A DNA stretch of 64,000 nucleotides from Dioscorea cayenensis subsp. rotundata (Eukaryota > Streptophyta > Magnoliopsida > Dioscoreales > Dioscoreaceae). The stretch spans positions 30,381,610 to 30,445,609 of the forward strand of contig NC_052479.1 in assembly GCF_009730915.1 (NCBI RefSeq), written 5' to 3'. The notes beneath the pieces are model-generated. The model saw only the letters and a list, made by a program, of their open reading frames with translations. It did no database searches and was not told the DNA's origin. Shown in pieces: positions 1 through 14,417 of this stretch. The position numbers and the translations under genes were made by a program. Each line of letters opens with the position of its first letter. The stretch's first letter is position 1.

Positions 1-1815
1 ATTTGGAAAACATGTCACACATTATTAATAATAGCTCATGCTTTCTCCTCAACAACCTCAATCTTTTGAAATTAGTAGTTAAAAAGTATTCATTTTAACC
101 TCTTTTAATTCAGATGTTTAAAATGAATATTTTTTTATTTTAAAATTTAAAATATAATTTATTTGTTGAAATAGTTTATTTGTAACCAACAACTATTATG
201 AGGTTTTGGTTGTTTATGTAAGTGATTTCGAGTTTGAATATTTATGTATTAAAAAGAACACACTAGTAAGTTTTAATATCTTACTTTTGTTGTAATTGTT
301 TACCCATCGTCATCAATTTTATGTGACCCAATAGTTCTAAACCAAGGTACTAAGAGTATTATTAAAAAAAAAATGAAATCTTTTAGCGAGTGTTTTTTTT
401 TTAATATTATTTTTTATTATTTTTTATATAAACAACTATTGAAATTCGAAACCACTTTAGACAACATAAACCCTTCATTAATAACTAATAACAAATATTC
501 GTTAGCTTATTTGTATCCTTCACCAACTTCAAAAACAACATTATTTTTTAAATTATTTTACATATAATAAAAATAACTTTATATTAATATATTTATTATT
601 ATTGCTATTTTTAAAGAGACGTGGGGGCAAACCACATAATAAATTCAAACTTTTTTTATCTTTTAGTTGGGAGGAAAATAAGTTAATCAACTATTCTATC
701 AAATGGTAGTTGTATATTAATTTATTTTATCTCACTTTTGACTTATAATATATATATTGTTAATGTAGACAAGTGATAGACGTAAACTTTAAATCCCCAA
801 TCATGTTTTTAAAAAAATATAAACTCTTTAAACTTTTTTTTACAGGAATTAATGATACTATCACTCGATTATTGTTGTGATGCTCATTGATTTATAATGC
901 CATATATATATTTTAAAATATAATATACGGTTAATGTAAATACAGGGAACAACATACTTGATGTTTGCGAGCACGGTAGCTGCGACACAAGCATCAATGA
1001 TAGCAGTCACCGGAGTCAAACCCATTTCAATGGACTAAGTTATGCAACATTTACACTATATTTTGCTTTCAAATAGGTGGAGGTATCTTTTGCGGCTTAA
1101 TGGCTTCTGTCGCTATGGCTTTTGTCGCTTCTATTTCTGCCAACCGCTTCTTTAAACTTTATTCTTCTAATTATCGTCTATGTCTTTCTTCTACTTCTAA
1201 GCCTACTTGCAATTCAACCTAACAATTTATTAATAAGGGTAAGTTTGAAATTTCTCAATATTAGTGTCTTTTTATTTTTATTTTTATTATTTTCCTAAAT
1301 GTAAACAGATGTTTGATCAGTCAGAGTGTGCAAGTGGAATTTTCTTTCTTATTTTTGGTTGTATTTTGTCATTTTATTTAATTCTTATATTATATATACA
1401 TATGTGTGTATGTATACAGATGTGGCTTTAAATGATATTTAAATGTTCATTTTTTTTTTATCTTTGAACCCAACGAAAGCTAATTTCATTATTAAATTAT
1501 GTTTCTAATAAAAATTATTTCTCTAATAATAATATTAATAAATTCACTGGGATGCCAAAGGCATTCGGTTATGGTGGGTTGTAGCATTAATACGGTCATT
1601 TGGTGAAAGATAAAATATAGTGATTAAGTTGAATTTCACATAGAGGAATTAATTTTACACCCTCATATGAATTCCAGGACTTGTCCTCTTTATCAAATAT
1701 ATATAAATATTTATTAGCGTAAGTGATAAAAATTTTGATTGGTTAAGTAAATAGTTTTTCGGTACAAATTTTTGTACCTTGCTTTCTTAGAAACCAATGG
1801 GTTTAGTGAGTAAAT
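1..1815. other. AT-rich upstream intergenic DNA
   Basis: No gene is supported here. The stretch is strongly AT-rich with many homopolymer runs, and the one open frame of any length (373-567) has low-complexity composition and no recognisable domain. It holds the distal upstream region of SMC4. Confidence 0.6.
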
Positions 1816-1817
1816 TA

Positions 1818-2075
1818 CTCTCTCTGTTTTTTTTTATCTGTCGTGAATAACCGAATCTCACATACCAATAAATTTAGTTATTTCACAAATTTTTATAAAA
1901 AATTTATTTTCTTTCCAAAATTTCACATTTCTCTCTCACATTTAATTGCAAGAAGAAAATTAAATCAAAGCGTTAAGTTAATTTTGGAGAAAAAATAATA
2001 AATGCTTTTTAATATTAAAAAATGATAAATAAAAAAAATAATGGGTTTACAACAGGTAAAAAAGAACGGAGGGAG
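1818..2075. mobile_element. Stowaway-like MITE
   Basis: The left end reads CTCTCTCTGTTTTTTTTT and the right end, reverse-complemented, reads CTCCCTCCGTTCTTTTTT. These are imperfect terminal inverted repeats of the CTCCCTCCGT type typical of plant Stowaway (Tc1/mariner) MITEs. Each end abuts a TA dinucleotide (1816-1817 and 2076-2077), the expected target duplication. The element is about 258 bp and non-coding. It lies about 600 bp upstream of the SMC4 start codon. Confidence 0.75.
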
Positions 2076-2618
2076 TAAAATAAAATAAAAATACAAATTT
2101 TTTAGTTATCTACACTATAAACAAAAAAACATCCCAAACTTATCATACAATTTTTTTTATAAAATTTAATTAATTAAATATAATTATATGTTAATTATTT
2201 TTTAAAACAAATTAATATTAGTAAATATCTATTGCTAATTAAAAAGTAAAAGGAATATTAATTTTAATTAGTTTAAATCAATTTAAAAAGTGTTATTAGC
2301 TTATACAAAAAAATTTTTTTAACCCATATAAATTTGTAAAATAATTATTTTAAATGCACACTAATAATACTAAAAAAATTAAACACCACTTAAGAATATT
2401 AATTTTACATGCGACTTAAAAAGGATAAAAATGAAATTTCTATGTAGTCAAGGGTCTAAAAATGAATATCACGGTTATACTTCAGGGACCAAATGTGAAT
2501 TTCAACCTTAAATTTATTTATTTTTAAAATAAATTAAATAATTTTCATAAACACCCTTGCAAATATTGAAAATTACATCTAAACCATTTCCCCAATTCGA
2601 ATTTCGAAAATTTCCAAA

Positions 2619-2631
2619 TTTCGCGGCGAAA
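2619..2631. promoter_or_regulatory. Palindromic E2F-type site upstream of SMC4
   Basis: The sequence TTTCGCGGCGAAA matches the relaxed plant E2F consensus WTTSSCSS on both strands. It lies about 75 bp upstream of the SMC4 ATG, at the edge of a sudden GC-rich stretch in AT-rich DNA. A second GC-rich stretch with CTCCCGCC follows near 2654-2661. Condensin subunits are expressed in dividing cells, so E2F control is plausible. The site is seen directly; binding is inferred. Confidence 0.45.
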
Positions 2632-2704
2632 CTACATTTTAAACCTAATTTCGCTCCCGCCTCCGCCTTCATTCTCTACTTTCACTGCTGCGAGCTTCAC
2701 GGAG

Positions 2705-5700
2705 ATGCCAATGGCGGCGACGGAGGCCGGGTCCGGGAAGCCGCGGCTTGTCATCACCGAGATGGTGCTGCGGAACTTCAAGTCCTACGCCGGGGAGCAG
2801 CGGATCGGCCCTTTCCACAAGGTGCGTCGCCTTTTATTGCCGGATTCTCTCAATTCTAACTCCTTTCTGAGATTTTCCAGTGCCATTCCTGTGGTTTTGG
2901 TCTTTTGTATGATGTTCAGTGTCTCTTGTTGTGCATTTTTCTTTTTTCAGTTTTTAGGGTAATTTGGGGGTTTGCCATTTGTTCTTCTCCAATTTTGTGG
3001 ATTTTGATGGGTTTTCATGAGTGATTTTGTAATTTTTGTGCTAATTGAATGGTTAGTGATGTCAAGGACGCCTTGATTTTTTTAACTTTTTCTTCTTCCC
3101 TCTTTTATGCTATTTAGATAGTCTTCATTTTTTTCTTCTCCAAATTAGTAGAAATATTTTGGGTGCCTTGTTGTTTATTGGCTGAAATCATGCGGCAAAG
3201 AGTTGTCTAATTGTTATACAAATGGTTCAGAGCTTTTCGGCAGTTGTTGGTCCGAATGGCAGCGGAAAAAGCAATGTTATTGATGCAATGCTCTTTGTGT
3301 TTGGGAAGCGTGCGAAACAGGTAAAAATCGGTAGCATGAGTTTCACAAACCTTACTGCCATTGACTTATGAATTTTGTGCTTGTCACTGAATGCATTCAC
3401 TTTTGGTCTTTACCTTATTTAGCCAGCAATATTTTTATCAATTGAAGATCATTTGTCTAAACAAGTTGGCACATAATTTAAGTACTGATTCTTGCTTGGC
3501 TTTGAGCTCCATTTGGATTCTTGTTGTTTATATTGAAGATGCGACTGAACAAAGTGTCTGAGTTAATACACAATTCTAGCAATCACCAGAACTTGGAAAG
3601 TGCAGGAGTTTCAGTTTACTTCCAAGAGATCATTGATAAGGTATTCTTTCAATGGCTTAAGAGTCAATACTCTGTCCTTGCATTTCAAGTGTGATCTGTA
3701 TTGCTGATTGTCTTCTTTTGCTAGGAGGATGGAACTATTGAACCTGTTGAGGGTAGTGATTTTGTTATCACTAGAGTTGCCTTCAGGGACAATTCTTCAA
3801 AGTACTATATCAATGACCGTGGAAGTAATTTCACTGAGGTCACAAAGAAATTGAAGGGGAAAGGTGTAGATCTGGACAACAATCGGTTTCTTATTCTTCA
3901 GGTTTGATTAATGGTAGATTTTTATTTCTTTCTTTCTTTTATAGGTATTTATTTATCATTAGAAGAGATCAGTAATAAGGGTTTAATCAGCTAAAGTTTC
4001 ATTAGCTTGATGTTACTTTATGGTTGTGTTATGTTCGTGGTTATGCGAACGCCTCTAATTTACAAAATCCTCTTTTACCTTTTTTATTTCCCTGGGAGAA
4101 ACATTTGGTGGCTTGCTAACATGCATGTCATGCGCATTGTGTTCAGGGTGAAGTTGAGCAGATTTCACTAATGAAACCCAAAGCCCAAGGACCACATGAT
4201 GAAGGGTTTTTAGAATACCTTGAAGATATTATTGGAACAGATCAATATGTAGAAAAAATTGAGGAAGCATACAAACAGTGAGTTTGTTATTTGAATATCT
4301 TTCTTTAGATTCTGGGCTTATAGGCATCTGTGTTTTTGTCAATCCACTATATGTTTTTGTCTATTGATGTTTTCTGCTGTTTCTGTCCTATTTTTACCAC
4401 TATTAATGCTGATGTCTGAGAAATAATTTATAGGATGAGAGAGGAATGTCAAAGCTCTGTAGTTAATTATGATTTTGCAATTTTTGTGCTTTAGTTCTAT
4501 CGGTAATACAAGCTTGTGCACTCAATCATCAGTCATCGTAACTGTGTTCTTATGTGCCTACGGGTGAATTAGATGCTTTAGTGAATATCTGAAGCCAGTG
4601 TTGTGGTTCTTGCTGTCTTGCGTCTTCCTTGTATGCCTATTGAAACTACATGGATGAACATGCCAAGATAGGTACTAAGTTTATAGTAGCAATTCATTTG
4701 TATTCATATGTAACCGGTATGCCATGTGAACCTCTGATCGCAGCCCATCTATTTGTTCTTTACCAGGTAAACAAACTGTCTTTGCAGCAACAGTTAACCT
4801 AATAACCCTCATATAAAGCATATCTGTATTTGTGGTTCAAGTAGCCACTCTTGTTACACAAATCAAATATCTGACCTTGCGCTTACTCTACTTCATGCTT
4901 TTTTTGGTGATGACTGTATCAGGGTCACGACATTAGTTGATCTTCCTTTTGTATGCTTTCCTTGTGAAGCAGGGTCCAAATCTTGCTAATTTTAATTTAC
5001 ACTATCCTTCCAAATTTGTCAGCTGGAAGAGTGAGCTGATGTTTGCTTAGCTGATTTGCTGATTATGCCAGCATGTGATCATTAGAATAGTTGCTTTAAT
5101 TTGATATAAGGTACCTAAATTGTACTCATTCAATAAATGTGAGAAATGCAGGCTTGAGATCCTGAATGAAAAGCGCTCTGGTGTAGTGCAAATGGTTAAA
5201 CTGTCTGAAAAGGAAAGGGACAGCTTGGAGGTGTGTGACCCCCTTTCCCATAACCTGCACACAGCCATTACTTATCAGAGACTAATCCCATGTGCTACTA
5301 TTTTATAGAGTATTAAAAATGAAGCGGAAGCTTATATGTTGAAAGAATTGATTCTATTGAAATGGCAAGAGAAAGCAGCAAACTTGGCATCTGATGATGC
5401 TACTTCTCATGTTATTGAGTTGCAAGACAGCATTTCAAATCTTGAAGGAGATCTTTCAAACAAAAGGTTCTCTTTTTTAGGTTTTATTTTTAAGGATATT
5501 TATGAACTCAGCAAGAATGAGGATTTATTCCATTTGCAGAGAGAAAATTCAGCAAAATTCTGAAACTCTGAAGGAACTTGAGGCTGTGCACCAGACATAC
5601 TTGAAACAACATGAGGTGCTGAGCATCTTTTTAATAACATTAGTTACATGGGTGTTGGGACTTAACTCTACTAATTGAGTTGCTTGTTTGTTAAACCTCT

Positions 5701-8700
5701 GCAAGTATTAAGCTATGTCTTCTCATACAAATGTTGGGGGCTATTATCTCTTTTGATGTTAAGATTTTATGTTTCCCACAGTATTATTTTAAAAAGATAC
5801 TTATATATTTATGAAGCTTCCGTTTGCTATGCCTGATACTAGCATTGTCACTTTACTTAGTTCTAGTTTTGTCTCTAATCAATTATCATCTATAAATGTT
5901 ACGTTTTAGGTAGAACTGATGACATCTTTTTCTAGGTGCATGATATTACAAGTTGCTTCTTGAGCTGTATTATGTATGTCATGATCTTTGCTTTTTACTT
6001 GTCTGAGGCTAAAATCATCAGGAACTTGACACTGATCTGAGAACATGCAAGGAGCAATTTAAAGAGTTTGAGAGGCAGGATGTGAAATACCGTGAAGATT
6101 TCAAGCACCTGAAGCAAAAAATCAAGAAGTTGGAAGACAAGCTTGAGAAGGTATGTTTGGAGTATCTTGTTAACCCATTAAACACCAATATGTAAATAAT
6201 TTATATGTTTACTGCAGGACTCAACCAAAATTGATGAAGTTAGTAAAGAGAATGAGGCGTCATCAAATCTGATTCCAAAGCTTGAGGAAGAATTACCAAA
6301 ACTTCAACAACTCCTCCTCGATGAGGAGAAAATCTTGGAGCAAATTCAAGAGAGTTCTCGAGGTACTCCTATTGGGATATTCCAGAATATGGACATCGGC
6401 CTTTAATTTTATGAATGCCTTTTAGTCTAATACCGTAGTAGTTTTTTTATCATCTTAGTTGAGTTGGACACTTATATGATGCAGTTTGAAGTTTTTATGT
6501 ATTCATATAAGTAGATATTTGTATCTTGTAGCAGGCTCTCTTTCTCTTTATGAACTTATAACTTATTAAGGGACAGAGAACCTGTTGTTGGGTATCTCTG
6601 ATCTAATGAGGCCAACAAGAAACATGTTGCTGCTGCACCTAGAGGTAAATGCAGGTTATTCAGTCTTTAGGTCGATCTCCTGATCATTTATAGCATTTGG
6701 CTCATTTGTGACATTGTGGGAAAAAGTGTATTCTTTCACATGTAGAAGGGTAACACTGGCTTATGTTTGTTTTCCTTATAGTAGGGGACAACCAAAAATT
6801 TTTCTATAATTGCAGTCCTTATGAAATATATCACAGTTAATTGTGAACTTTGCCTATAATTAACCCAATTTTGTTGGTCCATCCATGACGATTCAGTTGC
6901 CATAAACTTGATGCCAAGGTTGGTAAACCATATGTATGATATAGCTACTAAGATGAAACTGGCCTCATAGGTGTATTTGTGCTAATTTTTAAATTTTGAG
7001 AATTATGTGCAAATAAATAATGCAAAATGGGTTGGTTGGTTTTGAATCTTGGCTTGATTTGAGATAGGTCTATTCTTGGATTGTCATTTTTATTAGATAC
7101 TATGCTGGTTATTCTAGATTTGCACTAAACCACAAAAGTGTATGTTATGTACCAGTGCTGTACTGCTTGAAAACAAGCTGGATTTTAGAAAAGCAGCTGT
7201 CAGTTAAGCTGTAGCATGAGTTGTTCCGATTTTGAACTTATATTTTCCATTGTAATATTCTGATGTTTGATCATTTGTTTAACATCAGATGAAACAGAGA
7301 GGTATCATGCTGAGCTTGTTAAAGTTCGAGAAGAGTTAGAACCTTGGGAAACTCAACTGATTGAACACAAAGGAAAACTTGATGTTGCAGTTGCTGAAAG
7401 TAATATGTTGAAGGAGAAGGTATGCATGCAGTTTGTTGTTTGTAGATTTATTTTGAAAGTGGAAATTTACTTAAGTGGATATCTGTCAGTCTTCTCTGCA
7501 ATATGACTCTCTCACCTCTAATAAGATTTAAGCTGCTGAAGCCTGGTTATTGCTTCCATTGCTTAATTCTGTGGCTTTTTTTGATGTGTCGTCAGCATAA
7601 TGCTAGTCGAGCAGCTTATGATGATGCACAACAACAGATGAAGGATATAATGGACAAACTAAAAAATAAGCATGAAGATGTGTCTGGAATTCAAACTAAA
7701 TTGGAGAAAAATAAATTTGAATCATTGGAAGCCCATAAGTTGGAACAGGTATATTTGGCAATGACCTTGTTATTCATGTTTTTTTCTTTCTTTTGCGTTA
7801 GGCCAAACAGACTGCTGAGATAGGCTTACTTGACAGGAATGTGTGAAGAAGCAAGAGTCTCTCCTCCCTCTTGAACAGGCAGCTAGACAAAAAGTGGTAG
7901 AATTTAAGTCTATGATGGAATCAGAAAAGAGTCAAGGAGCTGTCTTAAAGGCCATACTGCAAGCTAAAGAATCAAAGGAAATAGATGGAATTTATGGTCG
8001 GCTGGGGGATCTTGGTGCAATTGATGGTTAGGCTTTTGTCCTCTGTTTTTTTTATCCTTTTCTTTTTTTGCAAATTGTTGACACACACACACTCTAGCCT
8101 AAAGGATTTATATATTAATTGGTGAGCAAGTATCAGATTGGATTCTGTTTATATTTGCTTAGCTACTAGTTAAGAATTGCAGGCGACTGATTCGTTCTGT
8201 AAAATATACATAAGTTACAAGGCAGCATTAGATGAAGACCCTGCTGTAGCTCCACTTTATAAAACAAAAAATAGACAGGTAACCTAGAGAATTTAGTATG
8301 GGGCTCAGAAAATTAGTAAGATGTGTCTACCACCCGTTTTTTATACTTACCAAAATTTGCAAATCCTCTTGACATCTCCAACCAGCATTGTACTTGAAGC
8401 TCACCTACCAAAGGCTGACTTAATTGGGTGTAATTTGATTTTTTAAATTTTACTTGCGCGCATGTTGGTGGAGTAATCTATTTTTGATAAGTGATCACAG
8501 ATCATCCTTCCTGTTAAGCAAAAAAAATCATGCTATACTAAGTACTGCTGTGCTAAAATCTTCTCCAAAATAAGATTATGTACACAACTGACTAAACCAT
8601 TCTTTTCCATTTTCTGGTCATTTTTTCAGAAAGGTTGGTGTGAATTTAAGTGACAGGTTTATGATTATGAGTTGTATCTGCTTAGCAGTTTTGGCAAAAA

Positions 8701-11700
8701 ATAAGATAGACCCGCTATTGTTTTCAAACTTATAGACTTTATATGCCAGATCTATACCTTCTACTTACAAGGTGTGAATTTATTTTTTGTTTTTATTTTT
8801 TATATTGGTGCAGCCAAATATGATGTTGCCATATCTACTGCATGTGCTGGACTTGATTACATTGTGGTTGAGACTACAGCTTCTGCCCAAGCATGTGTTG
8901 AGTTACTTAGAAGGAAGAATCTTGGTGTTGCAACTTTCATGATACTGGTATCTTCCATATGAATTCTGTTATACTCAAATGTCCATTTCTTTTTCCTTAA
9001 CTGACTCCTTTTTTTCTCTATTGTTTTGATAAAGGAAAAACAATTAGATCATAAACATAAGATGAAGGAGAAAGTTATAACTCCTGAAGGTGTTCCCCGC
9101 CTATTTGATCTGGTCACCATGAAGGATGAACAGTTGAAGTTAGCATTTTTTGCTGCATTAGGGAACACAGTTGTGGCAAAAGACCTTGATCAGGTATTTT
9201 ACCCCTTTGTATTCATCAAAATTCAGTTTGGTTCCCATAGTATGCTTTTGAAGAAGTCACAAGCAAGTGGTGAATATTGAGAACACATCTTGTTCTTAGA
9301 CAATTAGTGGTCCATCTACACATCACGCAGAACCTATTGTTTTCTATTGTCTATTTGAGTGTCCAGAGTGCTACTTAAAGTATTGTCAATGTTAGTATTT
9401 TTCATTACCTGCTAATGAGGATGGATTTCTTCTTTCTGTCTCCTTTTAAAATGAACAATAAAATGTTCATCCAGGGCTTTTTGTCTGATAAATAATTTAT
9501 GTAAACATCTTAATAAATTTTTTCACTTTGAGTTCTCTTTTCCGTTTCATTCAGGACCAATTGATGTTAGTCGTATTTCTTAAGATGGTAAGATGGTTTT
9601 AAGTTTTGAGGCTAAACGTTTACTTGAATGAGGGCAATATTTATATTTAAGATAATCACTTTTTTGTCTTTAACAATCTGCATGATCCTTTATTTCCTCA
9701 GTGGATATCCATACATTCTGCTCTTCTCCAATTTTGACAGGCTACTAGGATTGCGTATGGCAGGGACAAAGAATTCCGCCGAGTGGTAACTTTGGATGGT
9801 TCACTCTTTGAGAAATCAGGTACAATGAGTGGCGGTGGGAGCAAACCGCGTGGTGGTAAGATGGGCACATCAATCAGGGCAAGTGTTTCAGCAGAAGCTA
9901 TTGCCAATGCTGAGAAAGAGCTTACTGACTTGGTTGATGAGCTGGCTACATTGCGCCAAAAGATTGCTGATGCTTCAAGACGTAGTCAAGCGTACAAAAA
10001 AGAGGAAGCCTGTTTTGAAATGGAATTAGCCAAAAGCCAGAAGGAGGTAAATGCTCCTGGCATAATGATATTTTTAGACTCACTAGGTCTAGTCAATGCA
10101 CCTTTTATCTTATGCAGATAGACAGCCTGAGTGCACAGTACAGTTACATAGAAAAGCAACTGGGTTCTTTGAAGACTGCCTCACAACCGAAAACTGATGA
10201 GGTGAACAGGTTGAAGGAGCTTGATCAAATTATGATCACGGAAGAACAAGAACTTGAAAAACTCACTAGATGTTCTGGCAAACTAAAAGAGAGAGTAAGT
10301 GCCAATGGACTTTAGGCGGTGTTGTTGCTTGATTATCAATCCATGAAGGATCAGCTTTTGCTTAAGATATTTAATATCTAGTCAGTGCTATTCTATTTAT
10401 TTATAATCATTCCCATATTTTTGCATTTGATGTCACTCTTGTTTGATTTGTTCTATACTTGATTATTTTCTTTCAGGCTTCTGAACTTCAAAATATGATA
10501 GAAAATGCTGGTGGTGAAAGATTAAAAAGTCAAAAACTGAGAGTCACCAAAATTCAATCTGTATGTATAAGTGGTGCAGTCCACCATGATGCACTCCATT
10601 TATTATTGACTAATATGTTTTTTTCCTTAGGACATAGATAAAACTAGCACAGACATCAACCGGCACAAAGTTAAGATTGTCACTGGTCAGAAGGTGTTGA
10701 AGAAGCTGACTAAAGGAATTGAAGAGTCAAAGAAGGAGAGGGAAAAGCTCATGGATGAGAAGGAGAATATGGCGGCCACTTTTAAAGAGATAGAACAAAA
10801 GGCATTCTTAGTTCAAGAAAATTACAAGAAAACCCAAGAGGTGCTCAAATCACCCAATGTTTTGTACAAGAATACGCTTCTTGCATAGCTGTTTGCGTCC
10901 AGATATATGATACTTTGATGTTCTGCAGCTTATTGATAAGCATAAGGATGTACTTGATGAAACAAAAGGAGAATATTACAAACTAAAGAAAATGATGGAT
11001 GAACTGCGAGCTGCTGAGGTTGCTGAATGGACATACTTACTTTCAAATCGCTAGTTTTTATTAATAAATGGTTAGAATTGGATGACTCAGGTGGATGCTG
11101 ATTACAAATTGAAAGACATGAAGAAGCTTACTAAGGACTGGGAAATGAAAGGGAAGGCATTCAGGAAAAGGGTTGATGACATACATATAAATCTCAGTAA
11201 CCATATGAACCAGTAAGCAGTGATTATTTTGTGTTCTCTTGTGCTTTGATAAATCCTGACCTAAGTTGCTGTAAATGAATGTTTATGGAATTAGAATTCG
11301 GAAAGATGCAGTTGATCCTGAAAAAGTTAAAGCTGCATTGGAGGATGACTCACTGAACAATGTATGTGACTTGAAAAGAGCAACAGAAATGGTAGCATTA
11401 CTTGAGGCTCAGCTTAAAGACATGAATCCAAATTTGGACGCAATTGCAGAGTAGGCTCTCTATCATGTTCCTTGTATTGGATTGCTAATTTTGCTTTATT
11501 GCTAAACAACATATTAACAGCATATTTGGATTATCTAGATATCAGAAAAAATCACATTCTTACACGGAGCGTGTGGAAGAACTCAATGTGATAACACAGG
11601 AGCGTGATGATCTAAAAAGGCAATATGATGGGTGGAGGAAGAAAAGGTGTGTGGCTTTAGTTAATTGGTGCCAACTAATCTTAATCCATAAAATACAATC

Positions 11701-14033
11701 AATAGTGAGCATGTATGATGTGTTTGTGTCTTCTTATTTGTGTTTTACTGACTGGCATACTAGATTGGATGAGTTCATGGCTGGATTCAATGTTATATCT
11801 CTAAAGCTGAAGGAAATGTATCAGGTGTGTGAATTAGATATTTGCTGTATTAGGTTATGTACGATTGGGAGTTTGTATCTTATTTTATTAAACATAACGG
11901 CAGTAAGTTTTCTGTAGCACCATCCCTTGTGAAAGAGTTTCCTGCTTGGTATTTATCTTTCCCTGTCTTGTTGATAGGCTAAATATTTTTAGGAAAAACT
12001 GAAATTTGTATTGCAGATGATTACTCTTGGAGGTGATGCAGAACTAGAACTTGTTGATTCTTTGGATCCTTTTTCTGAGGGGGTGGTTTTCAGTGTCAGG
12101 CCTCCGAAGAAGAGCTGGAAGAATATTGCCAACCTATCTGGTGGAGAGAAGGTAATTTTTTTTTTTCTACTAGAATTTAGTGTATTTCCTCATTCTGTCA
12201 TCACCAAACCCAGTTGCTATGTGCTGCAACCCCTGTGGAGATGATATGAGCCTATGAGGGGTGACATTGTATATTCCCATGATTAGTTGTATTCTATTGC
12301 TTACGATTTCCATGATGCATGTTTGCTCTAAGGGCGTAGGATGCTCCTGAAAATTTTTACTTATTATTATTATTATTTTGATGTCTTGAGTTGATGAGAT
12401 ATTAATATTAGTGGATTCTTGAAACATAAATGAAATTTAAAGTGCAAACTGAAACCTTTGCTAGCATTGCCCCGCCCATGCTATTTAGTTGTGAAAGAGT
12501 CCCTTCAATGTTTGCGAGTTTACCTGATTATTATTATGTCATTGTGAAGGCCAACCTTTATGAAAGAAGATTCCAGAATTCAGAGGTTAGATTGAACGAT
12601 TAGAAAGTTTTCAGTCACAGGCAATTGATGTAGAGCATTCCTCAGTCAGCCCAGATTGAATAGGATCCACTGTTGGGTCTACAGATGATCCTTAAATTGG
12701 AGAAGATGTAGAAAAGCAAGAGACCAGAATGATAACTAAAGTTAGACCAACCTAACGTCTATTCCATGAAGAATAATAACTAATTTCAACTAGTTTTTAA
12801 TCACGGCTCTTTTCTGTTATGTTACTGCTTAGGATAGGGTTCCTCTGAATATTTACATATCAGCTATTCAAGAATCAAGATGAGATTTCTATTTATATTT
12901 AAATTCAGTTTTCTATTGAAACAATAGTTTTCTACCTCCATGGTGTACTCTTTTTTCTTGATCTTCTTTGGCTCTTTTGCGTTGATCATTGAACATAAGT
13001 TCTAGATTGATTATTCTGGGTTGATCGCATCTGAGATTTGTAGGAATAGTGTTGTAAGTACTGATTGGTTCCTTACACTAGCCTTGCATCCATTTCTGAG
13101 GCTTGGACTGCGCACTCATCTACTTGATTACTGCAGTCCTGATCTCTAAATATTTTTATCTTGATCAACTCAAAGTTGAAATTTTTTAACATTTTACAAT
13201 GCTGTTGTTTTGAATTTGAGGTTCTTTGCAGAAATAGTATTCATATATTGGAGTAACTGATAATCCCAAATTCATATTCAAATCATGGATATTCTTTTTG
13301 GGTCTCTCAATCAGCTCAAGGCTTTGGGTTGAATCATCCAGCGTTAATTACCTTGAATCTGTTCCAGATGGAAAGAAATGGATTTCTTAAGTTTAACGAA
13401 GATTTTCAACCTTTAATGTTCATAGCTTCTAAATGTTAGCCATGGTGACTAATGTCTATGTGGTTTATATGACATTCATTAGTATATATGTCAGCATAGA
13501 CCTGCATATATATAGTTCATTCTTATTCATTAATGATTCAAGCGGGTTGAAAATTCAATCTCTTGCAGACACTGAGTTCTTTAGCCCTGGTATTCGCACT
13601 CCATCACTACAAGCCCACTCCACTCTATGTGATGGATGAAATAGATGCTGCATTGGGTACATGCAAATTTCACAATTTAATGTTTTATTTTCAAGCTAAA
13701 ATAAAATTTACCATCCATCAAACATTGACTGATTCTGGCAATTTGTCTTGCAGACTTCAAGAATGTTTCCATTGTTGGTCACTATGTGAAAGATCGAACA
13801 AAAGACGCTCAGTTTATAATTATTAGGTCTGATCATCATTCATCTGTTCATTTTACTGTCATTAATTTTCATCAGTTTCCTTTTTTTTTTTTTAACTCTT
13901 ATTTATCATCAAGTTTGGCATTGTTTGCAGCTTGAGGAATAATATGTTTGAACTGGCCGATCGACTCGTTGGCATCTACAAGACAGACAATTGCACAAAG
14001 AGCATCACTATAAATCCTGGGAGTTTTGTATAG
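2705..14033 (+). CDS. SMC4: SMC4, condensin core ATPase subunit (spliced gene, about 28 exons)
   Basis: This encodes the SMC4 (CAP-C) subunit of condensin, which pairs with SMC2 to compact chromosomes in the nucleus during mitosis and meiosis. The first ATG of the open frame (2705) gives a short N-tail followed by the SMC head. The Walker A motif GPNGSGKSN is in exon 2 (about 3253-3279), and a Q-loop region follows (NNRFLILQ, then GEVEQISLMKPKA). Two long coiled-coil blocks flank the hinge (about 8815-9780). The ABC signature NLSGGEK is at about 12130-12150, and Walker B with the D-loop, LYVMDEIDAAL, is at about 13622-13655. The protein ends INPGSFV at 14033. I followed every exon join and found canonical GT-AG sites with matching phases and no frameshift, so the gene appears intact. 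The GEVEQISLMKPKAQG stretch and the HYKPTPLYVMDEIDAAL stretch are characteristic of SMC4. Degraded copies of its 3' end occur at 39.8-41.5 and 48.9-50.3 kb. Confidence 0.95.
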
Positions 14034-14417
14034 ATTGATTCAGATAAAGATTGATCATGGAACAACGACATGACGCTAATTGTGAGTTGTCTAATACTAA
14101 TCCATCTTTTGATGTCCGGTAGTAAACTTAATTACCTGACATTGTTGTGTAAATGACTTATTATCATATTATGAAAGGATTGTAGATACTTGTAATGTGT
14201 AATGGCTTTCTCACATTGCCAGGAGTGATTTAGAATTTTCAACAAGAATTAATTTTGAAGGACTTTTATGTGTCCATGCATTTTGCTGGATATAATGCTG
14301 TGTTTGTTGCTGTAATGCATTAGATAAAATAAAAATGTCTAGGGGGTACAAAGCATAGAAAAAGATAAGTAAATCATGACTGTATGAGCTGTCTAGATGC
14401 TGAACATATAGTATTTG
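14034..14417. other. SMC4 3' UTR and downstream flank
   Basis: This is the non-coding DNA after the SMC4 stop codon. Its sequence recurs, inverted, in both SMC4-derived copies on the right of the window (49.2-48.9 kb and 40.2-39.8 kb). The open frame seen on the minus strand here is not a gene; its match at 48927-49118 only reflects that duplication. Confidence 0.7.
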
